Part shown: piece by piece, positions 7,723 to 15,168 of the stretch
How positions within the stretch are numbered: the first letter of the stretch is position 1
Layout of the letters: every line of letters begins with the position of its first letter
DNA from: JBBCJT01 sp037190665
Lineage (GTDB): Bacteria; Pseudomonadota; Alphaproteobacteria; Acetobacterales; Acetobacteraceae
Length of the DNA: 18,960 bases
Direction of reading: 5' to 3'
Assembly: GCA_037190665.1 (NCBI GenBank)
Contig: JBBCJT010000241.1
Span: 1 to 18,960 of the forward strand
Made by a program: the position numbers and the translations under genes
Notes under the pieces: model-generated
The model's input: the letters and a program-made list of their open reading frames with translations, nothing else
Databases searched by the model: none
Told to the model about the DNA's origin: nothing

Positions 7723-7725
7723 TGC

Positions 7726-7750
7726 CGCATCCCGCCGGGCGCAGGATGCG
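7726..7750 (+). terminator. Hairpin immediately after ligA
   Basis: CGCATCC (7726-7732) and GGATGCG (7744-7750) form a perfect 7-bp stem, four bases after the ligA stop. There is no T-run, so it may be a weak pausing or RNA-stabilising structure rather than a terminator. Confidence 0.25.
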
Positions 7751-7773
7751 ACCTGTTCGCAATGGGGCCGCCG

Positions 7774-8103
7774 ATGTTCATCGCCATGAATCGCTTCAAG
7801 GTTCTGCCTGACGCCACCGCCGCGTTCGAGGAGGTGTGGACGAGCCGGGACTCGCATCTGCACACCATGCCCGGCTTCGTGGAGTTCCACCTGCTGCGCG
7901 GCCCGGCGAAGGAGGATCACGTGCTGTATTCCTCCCACACGGTCTGGAGCAGCCGGGCGGATTTCGAGGCCTGGACGAAGTCGGAAGCCTTCCGCATCGC
8001 CCATGCCGGGGCGGGCCAGCGCAAGCCGATGTATCTCGGCCATCCGGAGTTCGAGGGCTTCGAGGTCATCCAGACCGTCGGCCGGGCGCAAGCTGCGGAA
8101 TAG
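7774..8103 (+). CDS. ABM-domain monooxygenase, IsdG/HmoA-like
   Basis: This is a small ferredoxin-like alpha/beta-barrel protein of the antibiotic biosynthesis monooxygenase family, closest by pattern to haem-degrading enzymes. Starting at ATG 7774 (MFIAMNRFKV) gives 109 residues and places a GGGG run (7764-7767) six bases upstream; an ATG at 7762 would add only MGPP. With the 7774 start, the residues matching the IsdG catalytic triad Asn-Trp-His are N6, W67 (FEAWTKSEAF) and H77 (RIAHAGAG). WTSRDSHLHTMPGFVEFHLL is the usual conserved stretch. Such proteins act as dimers on haem in the cytoplasm. No haem uptake gene is nearby, so an iron-acquisition role is not supported by context; a quinol monooxygenase-type activity is the alternative. 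Confidence 0.85.
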   Translation: MFIAMNRFKVLPDATAAFEEVWTSRDSHLHTMPGFVEFHLLRGPAKEDHVLYSSHTVWSSRADFEAWTKSEAFRIAHAGAGQRKPMYLGHPEFEGFEVIQTVGRAQAAE

Positions 8104-8176
8104 CAACACGCATGGGGGCGGCTTCCGGGCCGAACGCTCCCGGCGCCTGCGTGCGGCGGGCCTGTCCGGCGGCCAC

Positions 8177-8689
8177 GTGCGATGCGCCTTCTGGCAGCAG
8201 GGACTGGCGCTGGTGGGCGAGGAGGACGGGCGGCTGCACATCCCGCTCGTGGAGATCGCGCGGCTGCGGCTGGGCTGCCGGCAGAGCCCGTTCGGGCCCC
8301 AGTACGAGGCGCGCGTGTGGTGCGGGGACGATCCCAGCCCGCTGGTGCTGCGCCCGCTCGGCGCAAGCGACCATGCCGCCTATGCGCACGTGATGCGCGC
8401 CATTGCCTGGGCCGTGGCGCGCGAGCGCGGAACGGACCGCGTGCAGGCGGGGCTGACGGCGGGCGAGGCGCTGTTCGGGCCGCTGATGATCGTCCCGGCC
8501 GCCGCCGCGCTGGTCTGGGTGGTGCTGTTCGTGGCCGAGGGCATCGCCTGGCCCCTGCGGCTGCTGATCCCGCTGCCGGCGATCCTGCTCTGCGCGCTGC
8601 TGATCAGCCGCGCCAACCGGCGCCAGTATCCGCGCACCGTCCGCAGCGCCGCCCATCTCGACCAGCAACTGCCGCAAGGACGCAACTGA
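8177..8689 (+). CDS. Putative two-helix membrane protein of unknown function
   Basis: I do not recognise a named family. From the conservative GTG start at 8177 the product is about 170 residues. It has an N-terminal beta-rich part (VRCAFWQQGLALV, then LHIPLVEIARLRLG), a helical middle, two hydrophobic segments (PLMIVPAAAALVWVVLFVAE and LRLLIPLPAILLCALLI) and a basic C-terminus. The arrangement suggests a PH-like cytoplasmic domain on a two-helix hairpin. The start is uncertain: the frame remains GC3-rich and open from 8104, reading GGFRAERSRRLRAAGLSGG, but has no standard start codon there, and the ATG at 8003 lies 100 bases inside the previous gene. An ATG at 8112 is one base out of frame. 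The downstream amidohydrolase begins one base after its stop, so both are probably in one operon. Confidence 0.7.
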   Translation: MRCAFWQQGLALVGEEDGRLHIPLVEIARLRLGCRQSPFGPQYEARVWCGDDPSPLVLRPLGASDHAAYAHVMRAIAWAVARERGTDRVQAGLTAGEALFGPLMIVPAAAALVWVVLFVAEGIAWPLRLLIPLPAILLCALLISRANRRQYPRTVRSAAHLDQQLPQGRN

Positions 8690-8690
8690 C

Positions 8691-9707
8691 GTGCTCTGCC
8701 TGCACTCCCCCATCCAGCACCTGCACCGCCCCGGCCGCATCATGCGGCGCAACGAGTTCGTGCAGGCGCGCGACGTGCCCGAGCGGGGCGAGGCGCTGCT
8801 CGCCGCCGTGCGCGCCGACGGGCATGAGATCGCGGAGGCGGCGGATCATGGCCTCGATCCGATCGCGGCGATCCACACGCCCGAGTATCTCGATTTCCTG
8901 CGCACCGCGTTCGACGCGGCCGGCGGCAGCGAGGACGTCTACGCCACGGTGTTCCCGGTGCGGAACATGGGCGCGAGCTATCCGGCGCATGTCGCGGGCC
9001 GCGCCGGGTGGCACATGCACGACCTGATGGCGCCGGTCGGCCGGCACACCTGGCAGGCGTCGGTGGCGGCGGCGAACCTCGCGGTGGACGCGGCGGAGCG
9101 CGTGCTGGCCGGTGCGCGGGTGGTCTATGCGCTGTGCCGCCCGTCGGGTCATCACGCCTTCGCGGACATGGGCGGCGGGTCGACCTATCTGAACAACGCC
9201 GCCATCGCCGCGCAGGTGCTGCGGCGCGGGCATGCGCGCGTGGCGCTGATCGACATCGACACGCATCACGGCAACGGCACGCAGGGCATCTTCTACGACC
9301 GCGGCGACGTGTTCTTCGCGTCCCTGCACCGCGATCCGGTGGATGCGCATCCGTACTTCACCGGCCATGCGCACGAGACCGGCGCCGGCGCGGGGGAGGG
9401 GTTCAACCTGAACCTGCCGCTGCCGGCGGCGACCGATGATGACGCGTATCTTGCGGCGCTGGAGACGGCCTGCGCGCGCATCGCCGCCTTCCGCCCGGGC
9501 GCGCTGGTGGTCTCGCTGGGCTTCGATGCGCATGCGGAGGACCCGTCCGACCACATGGCGCTGACCTATGACGGTTTCGCCCGCATCGGCGCGCGGCTTG
9601 CGGCGCTCGGCTTGCCGACCGTGCTGGTGCAGGAAGGCGGCTACAACGTCGCCGGCATCGGCCGCTGCCTGTCGCGCTTCCTCGCGGGATTCGAGTCCGC
9701 CCTATAG
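8691..9707 (+). CDS. Histone deacetylase-family amidohydrolase, acetylpolyamine amidohydrolase-like
   Basis: This is an arginase/deacetylase-fold zinc hydrolase expected to remove acetyl groups from acetylated polyamines or similar amines. The GTG start at 8691 has an AAGGA ribosome binding site ending 10 bases upstream, giving 338 residues, close to the 341 of Mycoplana ramosa acetylpolyamine amidohydrolase. Active-site residues are all present at matching spacing: the His pair H154-H155 in RPSGHHAF, zinc ligands D190 and H192 (IDIDTHHGNGTQ) and D279 (GFDAH), and the transition-state tyrosine Y318 (EGGYNV). DAHPYFTGHAHETGAGAGEG is the acetylpolyamine-type loop. It follows the membrane protein gene by one base and converges on an aminopeptidase gene, their stops overlapping in CTATAG. 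Substrate assignment is inferred; acetoin-utilisation or other acetyl-amine substrates remain possible. Confidence 0.9.
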   Translation: MLCLHSPIQHLHRPGRIMRRNEFVQARDVPERGEALLAAVRADGHEIAEAADHGLDPIAAIHTPEYLDFLRTAFDAAGGSEDVYATVFPVRNMGASYPAHVAGRAGWHMHDLMAPVGRHTWQASVAAANLAVDAAERVLAGARVVYALCRPSGHHAFADMGGGSTYLNNAAIAAQVLRRGHARVALIDIDTHHGNGTQGIFYDRGDVFFASLHRDPVDAHPYFTGHAHETGAGAGEGFNLNLPLPAATDDDAYLAALETACARIAAFRPGALVVSLGFDAHAEDPSDHMALTYDGFARIGARLAALGLPTVLVQEGGYNVAGIGRCLSRFLAGFESAL

Positions 9708-11465
9708 CGGCGCGCAGGCGTCCCGCAGCCAGGCGCGCACGTCATCCGGCAGGCCGGCGCCGACCTCGCGCACCACGCGCGAGTGATACGCGTCGATCCA
9801 CGCGCGCTCCGCCGTGGTGAGCAGGCCGACATCGATCAGCCGGCGGTCCCAGGGCGCCAGCGTCAGCGTCTCGAACCGGTAGAAGGCGCGGCCGTTCTCG
9901 CCGTCCTCCGCCTGCTGCACCAGCAGCAGGTTCTCCAGCCGGATGCCGTAGGCGCCGGGGAGGTAGTAGCCGGGCTCGTTGGACATGATCATCCCCGGCG
10001 CCAGAGGTATCGGCTTGCCGGCGCGCGAGATGCGAGCAGGGCCTTCGTGCACGGACAGGTACGAGCCCACGCCGTGGCCGGTACCGTGGTCGAAATCGAG
10101 CCCGACCTCCCACAGCGCCGCGCGGGCGAGCGTGTCGATGTGCTGGCCCGCCACCCCTTTGGGAAAGCGCAGGACGGACAGCGCGATATTGCCCTTCAAC
10201 ACCCGCGTGAAGCGCGCGCGGAGTTCGGCGGGCGGCGTGCCCGGCCCGGTCCAGACCGTGCGGGTGACGTCCGTGGTGCCGTCGATGTACTGCGCGCCGG
10301 AATCGCAGAGATAGACCTCGTCGGCGCGGATCGGCCGGTCGCTTTCGGGCGTGACACGGTAGTGGATGATGGCGCCGTTCTCGCCGGCGCCGGAGATTGC
10401 GGGGAAGCTCTCGCCGCGGAAATCCGCGGCCTCGGCGCGCAGCGCGATGAGCTTCGCGACGGCGGACATCTCCGTCTCGCGCCCGGCCGCGCTGTCCAGC
10501 CAGTGCAGGAAGCGGCAGACGGCGACCGCGTCGCGCGCATGGGCGGCGCGTGCGCCCTGCTGCTCGGTGTCGTTCTTGCAGGCGCGGGGCAGGGCGCAGG
10601 GATCGGGCCCTTCCGCCACCGTCGCACCGGCCGCCTTCAGCCGCTGCGCGAACCAGGCGGGCGAGCCCGCCGCGTCCACGCGCACCGTCCGCCCGTTGAG
10701 CGCATCGAGCGCGGCGCCGAGCTGGTCGCGCGGGCGCATGGACACCGCGTTGCCGAGATGGGCGCGCAGCTCCGCGTCAAACTTCGCCGGGTCGGCGATC
10801 AGATCGACATGCCCGTCCGCGTGGGCGATGCCGAAGCCGAGCACGAAGGGCGTGTACTGCACGTCATCGCCGCGGATGTTGAGCAGCCAGCAGATCGACG
10901 CCGGATCGGTCAGCACCGCCGCGTCCTGCCCGGAATCGCGCAGGTCGGCGGCGATCGCGGCGCGCTTCTCCGCCGCGTCCTTGCCGGCCTCCCGCAGCTT
11001 CTGGATGCGCGCGGGGGCGGCGGGCGGGGCGGGGCGGTCGGTCCAGACCGCATCGACCGGGTTGGTCTCCTGCGGCACCAGCGTCACGCCCGCGCGGGCG
11101 AAGCTGGCGAGGCCGTCCTCGCTGTGCAGCAGCGGGTCGTAGCCGATGCGCGCGCCCGGTGCGTTCGCCTTCAGCCAGGCGGGCGGCGGGTCATCGGTGA
11201 TGTGGGCGCGTGCCCAGAGCGCCGGGTCGGTCTGCTGCGCGGCCTGCAGCACGTAGCGCCCGTCGCTGAACAGGACCGCCCGGTCGGCCAGCACCACCGC
11301 GAGCCCGGCCGAGCCGGTGAAGCCGCTGATCCAGGCGAGCCGTTCCGCGCAGGCGGGGACGTATTCGCCCAGATGCTCGTCGGCGCGCGGAATGAGCACG
11401 CCATCGAGCCCCCGACGCGCCAGTTCGCCACGGAGTGCGGCCAGCCGATCTGCGGATGTGGTCAC
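9702..11465 (-). CDS. Xaa-Pro aminopeptidase, M24B family (aminopeptidase P)
   Basis: This dinuclear-metal exopeptidase is expected to release the N-terminal residue when proline is second. The 587-residue product has the three-domain form of eukaryotic-type aminopeptidase P: two creatinase-like N-terminal domains (about 5-130 and 135-300), the pita-bread catalytic domain (about 310-530) and a short C-terminal extension. Metal ligands are D388 (CDSGAQY), D399 (TTDVTRT), H464 (HGTGHGVG), E497 (SNEPGYY) and E511 (GIRLENLLLV). H460 and H473 match the two auxiliary catalytic histidines. No signal peptide is seen, so it should be cytoplasmic. The start is GTG at 11465, with GGGAG about 11 bases upstream. 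It is divergent from the DUF1127 gene across a 195-base gap and looks monocistronic. Confidence 0.95.
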   Translation of the reverse strand: MTTSADRLAALRGELARRGLDGVLIPRADEHLGEYVPACAERLAWISGFTGSAGLAVVLADRAVLFSDGRYVLQAAQQTDPALWARAHITDDPPPAWLKANAPGARIGYDPLLHSEDGLASFARAGVTLVPQETNPVDAVWTDRPAPPAAPARIQKLREAGKDAAEKRAAIAADLRDSGQDAAVLTDPASICWLLNIRGDDVQYTPFVLGFGIAHADGHVDLIADPAKFDAELRAHLGNAVSMRPRDQLGAALDALNGRTVRVDAAGSPAWFAQRLKAAGATVAEGPDPCALPRACKNDTEQQGARAAHARDAVAVCRFLHWLDSAAGRETEMSAVAKLIALRAEAADFRGESFPAISGAGENGAIIHYRVTPESDRPIRADEVYLCDSGAQYIDGTTDVTRTVWTGPGTPPAELRARFTRVLKGNIALSVLRFPKGVAGQHIDTLARAALWEVGLDFDHGTGHGVGSYLSVHEGPARISRAGKPIPLAPGMIMSNEPGYYLPGAYGIRLENLLLVQQAEDGENGRAFYRFETLTLAPWDRRLIDVGLLTTAERAWIDAYHSRVVREVGAGLPDDVRAWLRDACAPL

Positions 11466-11596
11466 GCGACGGATATCTCCCGGTCAGCGCAGGTAAATAG
11501 AAAATGCATAGCTATCGCCGGCATGATGCGCACGACGCATGGCAGGCGCTTGGGCTTTGCGCGGGCATTTTGCTGCACCTGCGAGCATATTTCTTC

Positions 11597-11625
11597 TTGA
11601 CAGGCCGGTGCCGCCGCGCATCCGC
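11597..11625 (+). promoter_or_regulatory. Candidate promoter for the DUF1127 gene, consensus -35 with weak -10
   Basis: TTGACA (11597-11602) is a perfect sigma-70 -35 box. The sequence 17 bases further on (11620-11625, ATCCGC) does not resemble a -10 box. The promoter could depend on an activator or a different sigma factor, or the box may be coincidental. It lies about 60 bases before the gene in the AT-richer divergent gap 11466-11660. Confidence 0.35.
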
Positions 11626-11660
11626 ACGGTGGCTGAGCCGGTGATGTCTGAAGGAATATG

Positions 11661-12038
11661 ATGATGGACGCCCGCCTCACCCAGCAGGAACTCGGCTTTC
11701 TGCTGCCCGCCAACCAGCCCCGCGGCATGCAGGAAGCGGAGGCGCTCCGCCTTTCCGCCGTCAGCGCCCGCGACGCGGCGGTCGGCCGCTTCTTCAAGCG
11801 CGCGCTGAACCGCGCTTGGAGCGGGCTGAAGGCACTGGCGACGATGCCGCGCCGGATGGCCGTGTATGACGAGCTTTCGGCGCTGACCGACCGCGAACTG
11901 GCCGATATCGGCATGAGGCGTGGTGACATCCGCTACGTCTTCGACGAGGCCTTCGTGGCCGGCACCGAGCGCACCCGCACCGTGCGCCCGCTCGTTGCCG
12001 CGAACAGCAACGACGGCCGGACTGCCGCCGCCGCCTGA
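11661..12038 (+). CDS. DUF1127 domain protein (YjiS-like)
   Basis: This is a small basic protein of 125 residues whose C-terminal half carries the DUF1127 motif. The motif is the segment RRMAVYDELSALTDRELADIGMRRGDIRYVFDEAF written here as two parts: RRMAVYDELSALTDRELADI and GMRRGDIRYVFDEAF (about residues 65-100). The N-terminal half is polar and unremarkable. DUF1127 proteins are widespread in alphaproteobacteria; some have been linked to phosphate and carbon metabolism and RNA-level regulation, but no function can be given for this one. Three consecutive ATGs stand at 11658, 11661 and 11664. AAGGA at 11651-11655 favours the second or third. The gene stands alone, with a strong intrinsic terminator downstream. 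Confidence 0.85.
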   Translation: MMDARLTQQELGFLLPANQPRGMQEAEALRLSAVSARDAAVGRFFKRALNRAWSGLKALATMPRRMAVYDELSALTDRELADIGMRRGDIRYVFDEAFVAGTERTRTVRPLVAANSNDGRTAAAA

Positions 12039-12062
12039 ACCCGGCGCCGCGCTGAACGGATC

Positions 12063-12098
12063 AACGGGGCAGTCCGCAAGGGCTGCCCCGTTTTCGTT
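12063..12098 (+). terminator. Strong intrinsic terminator after the DUF1127 gene
   Basis: A 13-bp stem pairs AACGGGGCAGTCC (12063-12075) with GGGCTGCCCCGTT (12080-12092), with one G-T pair. It closes on a GCAA tetraloop of the stable GNRA type and is followed by TTTTCGTT. It ends the DUF1127 transcript and lies between this gene and the convergent prmA. Read from the minus strand the hairpin lacks a good T-tail, so it is mainly a plus-strand terminator. Confidence 0.92.
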
Positions 12099-12106
12099 GA
12101 GACGCC

Positions 12107-12985
12107 TCACCGGCGCAGCACCAGCGTGGTCCACGCACCCTGCCGGTGCGCGCGCAGCAGCCGCAGCCCGACGCGGCGATGCGCGGCGAGCACCATGCGC
12201 GCCTGGGTAGCGAGCAGCCCGGCCAGGATCGCGTGCCCGCCCGGGGCCAGATGCGTGGCGAGATCGCGCGCCATCAGGCACAGCGGCCGGGCGAGGATGT
12301 TGGCGAACACCAGATCGTAGGGCGCGGCGCGGCGGACCCGTGCATCCTCCCAGCCGTCGGCGCGGATGGCGCGCAGCAGCGGCGCGATGCCGTTGCGCGC
12401 CGCGTTCTCCCGCGTGGTGCGCACCGACCATGGTTCGATATCGGTGGCCAGCACCCGCCGGTGCAGCAGCTTCGCCGCCGCCATCGCCAGCACGCCCGAG
12501 CCGGTGCCCATGTCGAGGATGCGACGGGGGTGCATATGGGCGATGCGCTCGAACGCGACGAGGCAGCCGCGCGTGGACCCGTGTTCGCCCGACCCGAAGG
12601 CGACCCCGGCATCGAGCAGCAGGGTGATGCGCCCCGGCGTGGGCGGGTCTTCCACATGCGTGCCCCGCAGCGCGATGCGCTGACCGACGAGCTGTTCGGG
12701 GAAGGCCGCGCGGGTACGGGCGAGCCAGCCCTCGGCCGGCACGTCGGCGCGATGCAGGGGCGGGGTCAGCCCGGTGACGGCGGCCGCCAGCGCCATGGCG
12801 GCGGCCAGCTCCGCTTCCTTCTCGCCCACGGCCTTCACGCCGGAGACGCGCCAGTTGTCCGTCGGCTCGTCGCGGAAGAAGTCGATCGTGCCGCAGGCCG
12901 CCGCGATCGCCGCCTCCCACGCTTCCAGCGCGTCCTCCGGCACCTCGACCGAAATCGTCTCCAGCCGCGTGGCGTGGCGGGTCAT
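12107..12985 (-). CDS. prmA: Ribosomal protein L11 methyltransferase PrmA
   Basis: PrmA is the S-adenosylmethionine-dependent enzyme that methylates amino groups of ribosomal protein L11. The 292-residue length matches E. coli PrmA (293). An N-terminal L11-recognition domain (about 1-85) precedes the methyltransferase domain. The family-specific AFGSGEHGST is at 129-138, SAM-binding motif I is DMGTGSG (158-164), ATDIEP (180-185) carries the acidic ribose-binding residue, and FANILARPL (227-235) is the catalytic loop of the xNILxxPL type. The ATG overlaps the uvrD stop (ATGA, 12982-12985), so translation is likely coupled to uvrD. It is the last gene of the pentapeptide-uvrD-prmA operon. Identity is secure. 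Confidence 0.95.
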   Translation of the reverse strand: MTRHATRLETISVEVPEDALEAWEAAIAAACGTIDFFRDEPTDNWRVSGVKAVGEKEAELAAAMALAAAVTGLTPPLHRADVPAEGWLARTRAAFPEQLVGQRIALRGTHVEDPPTPGRITLLLDAGVAFGSGEHGSTRGCLVAFERIAHMHPRRILDMGTGSGVLAMAAAKLLHRRVLATDIEPWSVRTTRENAARNGIAPLLRAIRADGWEDARVRRAAPYDLVFANILARPLCLMARDLATHLAPGGHAILAGLLATQARMVLAAHRRVGLRLLRAHRQGAWTTLVLRR

Positions 12986-15168
12986 GCGCGTTCCACGAAG
13001 CGGTCGAGCACGCGCTTATGCCCTGCCTTGTCGAAGGCGATGTCGAGTTTGTCGTCGTTCACGGCGGACACCACGCCATAGCCGAACTTCTGGTGGAACA
13101 CGCGCGTGCCCACCGCGATCGCATCCGCGCGCGCCGGCCGCGCCGGCTGTTCCCATGCCTCGATCACCTTCGGACGGCGCGCGGCGAGCGGGAACTGGCC
13201 GGTGAAGACGGAGGGCGCGTTCAGCCAGCCCGCGCGGTCCATCGCCGCGTTGCCGCTGCGCTCGACATGCGCCTCGGGCAGTTCCTCGATGAAGCGCGAC
13301 GGGATGGAGGATTGCCAGTTGGCGTAGATGCGCCGGTTCGCGGCGTAGCTGACGATGGCGCGCTTGCGCGCACGGGTGAGGCCGACATAGGCGAGGCGGC
13401 GTTCCTCCTCCAGCGACTTCGCGCCGCCTTCGTCCAGCGAACGCTGGCTGGGGAACAGCCCTTCCTCCCAACCCGGGAGGAACACGGTGTCGAACTCCAG
13501 CCCCTTCGCGCCGTGCATCGTCATCAGCGAGATGCGGTCGCCCTCCGCGCTCTCGTCGTTCTCCATCACCAGCGCGACGTGATCGAGGAAGCCGCCGAGG
13601 CTTTCGAAATCGGCGAGCGCGCGCACCAGCTCCTTGAGGTTGTCGAGCCGTCCGGGCGCTTCCGGCGAACGATCCTGCTTCCACATCTCGGTGTAGCCGC
13701 TCTCGTCGAGCAGGGCGGCGACGGTGACGACATGCCCGTCGCGCGGCAGCGCCTCCCGCCAGCGGGCGAAGTCGCGCAGCAGCGCGCCCACCGCTTCCTT
13801 CACGCGGCCCTTCAGCCCGCCATCCGCGATCATACGCGCCGCCGCCTCGGTCAGCGGCACGTCGTCGGCGCGGGCGCGCGCATGCAGCGAGCGCATCGCC
13901 GCCTCCCCCACGCCGCGGCGCGGGACGTTGACGATGCGCTCGAAGGCGAGGTCGTCCGCCGGCTGGTGCAGCACGCGCATGTAGGCCATCGCGTCGCGGA
14001 TCTCGGCGCGTTCGTAGAACTTCGCGCCGCCCACGATGCGGTAGGGGATGCCGAGCTGGATCAGCCGCTCCTCGAAGGCGCGGGTCTGGAAGCCGGCGCG
14101 GACCAGGATCGCCATCTCGCCGAGCGCGTGGCCCTCGCGCTGGAGCTGCTCGATCCGCTCGCCGACCATGCGCGCCTCCTCGTCGCTGTCCCACAGCGAG
14201 ACGACGAGGACCTTCTCGCCTTCCTGCGCATCCTCGCGCCCGGTGCGCAGCGTCTTGCCCAGCCGGCCCTCGTTGTGCGCGATCAGGCCGGAGGCGGCGG
14301 CGAGGATGGGCGCGGTGGAGCGGTAGTTGGATTCGAGGCGGACGATGCGCGCGCCGGGGAAGTCCTTCTCGAAGCGGAGGATGTTCTCCACCTCCGCCCC
14401 GCGCCAGGAATAGATCGACTGGTCGTCGTCGCCGACGCAGCAGATGTTGCGGTGCCCCTGTGCGAGCAGCCGCAGCCACAGATACTGGACGAGGTTCGTG
14501 TCCTGGTACTCGTCCACCAGGATGTAGCGGAAGGCGCGGTGGTACTGCGCGAGCACGTCGGGCTCGGTGCGGAGAATCTCGGTGACGTGCAGCAGCAGGT
14601 CGCCGAAATCCGCCGCGTTCAGCGCGATCAGCCGCGACTGGTAGTCGGCGTACAGCGCGCGCGCCTGCCCGCCCGCGAAGTCGCTGTCCTCGCCGGCGGT
14701 GACGCGCGCGGGGGTCAGGCCGCGGTCCTTCCACCGCTGGATCACGCCCATCAGCGCCGGCGGCGGCCAGCGTTTCGCGTCGATCCCGGCGGCCTCCATC
14801 ACCTGCTTGAGCAGCCGCATCTGGTCGTCGGTGTCGAGGATGGTGAAGTTCGACTTCAGCCCGACATACTCGGCGTGCCGGCGCAGCATGCGCGCGCAGA
14901 GCGCGTGGAACGTGCCGAGCCACAACCCTTCGACCGGCCGGCCGATGATGGCGGCCACGCGCTCCTTCATCTCGCGCGCGGCCTTGTTGGTGAAGGTCAC
15001 CGCCAGCACCTGGCCCGGCCCGGCGCGGCCGGTCATCAGGATGTGAGCGAAGCGCGTGGTCAGCACGCGCGTCTTGCCGGTGCCCGCGCCCGCGAGCACC
15101 AGCAGCGGCCCGTCCACGGTTTCGACCGCTTCGCGCTGTTCGGCGTTGAGGCGGTCGAGGTAGCTCAT
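12982..15168 (-). CDS. uvrD: UvrD/PcrA-family ATP-dependent DNA helicase
   Basis: This is a superfamily 1A 3'-5' helicase acting in nucleotide excision and mismatch repair and in clearing transcription conflicts. The start at 15168 (MSYLDRLNAEQREAV) gives 728 residues, the normal length; the open frame upstream to 16233 is non-coding shadow. Motifs: Q motif with Q11, Walker A AGAGTGKT (26-33, K32), Walker B VDEYQD (D219, E220), motif III GDDDQSIYSWRG (246-257), NYRSTAPIL, MTMHGAKGLEFDTVFLPGWE, and motif VI YVGLTRAR (594-601). The last ~45 residues (VGTRVFHQKFGYGVVSAV) form the C-terminal tudor-like domain that in PcrA/UvrD contacts RNA polymerase. Its ATG overlaps the stop of the pentapeptide gene and its stop overlaps prmA, so it is the middle gene of a coupled operon. 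Confidence 0.96.
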   Translation of the reverse strand: MSYLDRLNAEQREAVETVDGPLLVLAGAGTGKTRVLTTRFAHILMTGRAGPGQVLAVTFTNKAAREMKERVAAIIGRPVEGLWLGTFHALCARMLRRHAEYVGLKSNFTILDTDDQMRLLKQVMEAAGIDAKRWPPPALMGVIQRWKDRGLTPARVTAGEDSDFAGGQARALYADYQSRLIALNAADFGDLLLHVTEILRTEPDVLAQYHRAFRYILVDEYQDTNLVQYLWLRLLAQGHRNICCVGDDDQSIYSWRGAEVENILRFEKDFPGARIVRLESNYRSTAPILAAASGLIAHNEGRLGKTLRTGREDAQEGEKVLVVSLWDSDEEARMVGERIEQLQREGHALGEMAILVRAGFQTRAFEERLIQLGIPYRIVGGAKFYERAEIRDAMAYMRVLHQPADDLAFERIVNVPRRGVGEAAMRSLHARARADDVPLTEAAARMIADGGLKGRVKEAVGALLRDFARWREALPRDGHVVTVAALLDESGYTEMWKQDRSPEAPGRLDNLKELVRALADFESLGGFLDHVALVMENDESAEGDRISLMTMHGAKGLEFDTVFLPGWEEGLFPSQRSLDEGGAKSLEEERRLAYVGLTRARKRAIVSYAANRRIYANWQSSIPSRFIEELPEAHVERSGNAAMDRAGWLNAPSVFTGQFPLAARRPKVIEAWEQPARPARADAIAVGTRVFHQKFGYGVVSAVNDDKLDIAFDKAGHKRVLDRFVERA

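Noticed and set aside
5491..8241. 916-residue open frame on the minus strand opposite ligA
   Set aside because: It is antisense to an unambiguous ligA and ABM gene, its composition is Arg/His/Gly/Leu-rich as expected of a GC3 shadow, and no domain is recognisable.
7836..8393. 185-residue plus-strand frame overlapping the ABM and membrane protein genes
   Set aside because: Different frame from both neighbours and of shadow composition; only its ATG at 8112 is interesting, as a displaced start.
9783..11600. 605-residue plus-strand frame opposite the aminopeptidase
   Set aside because: The minus-strand gene has every M24B metal ligand; the opposite frame is composition-driven.
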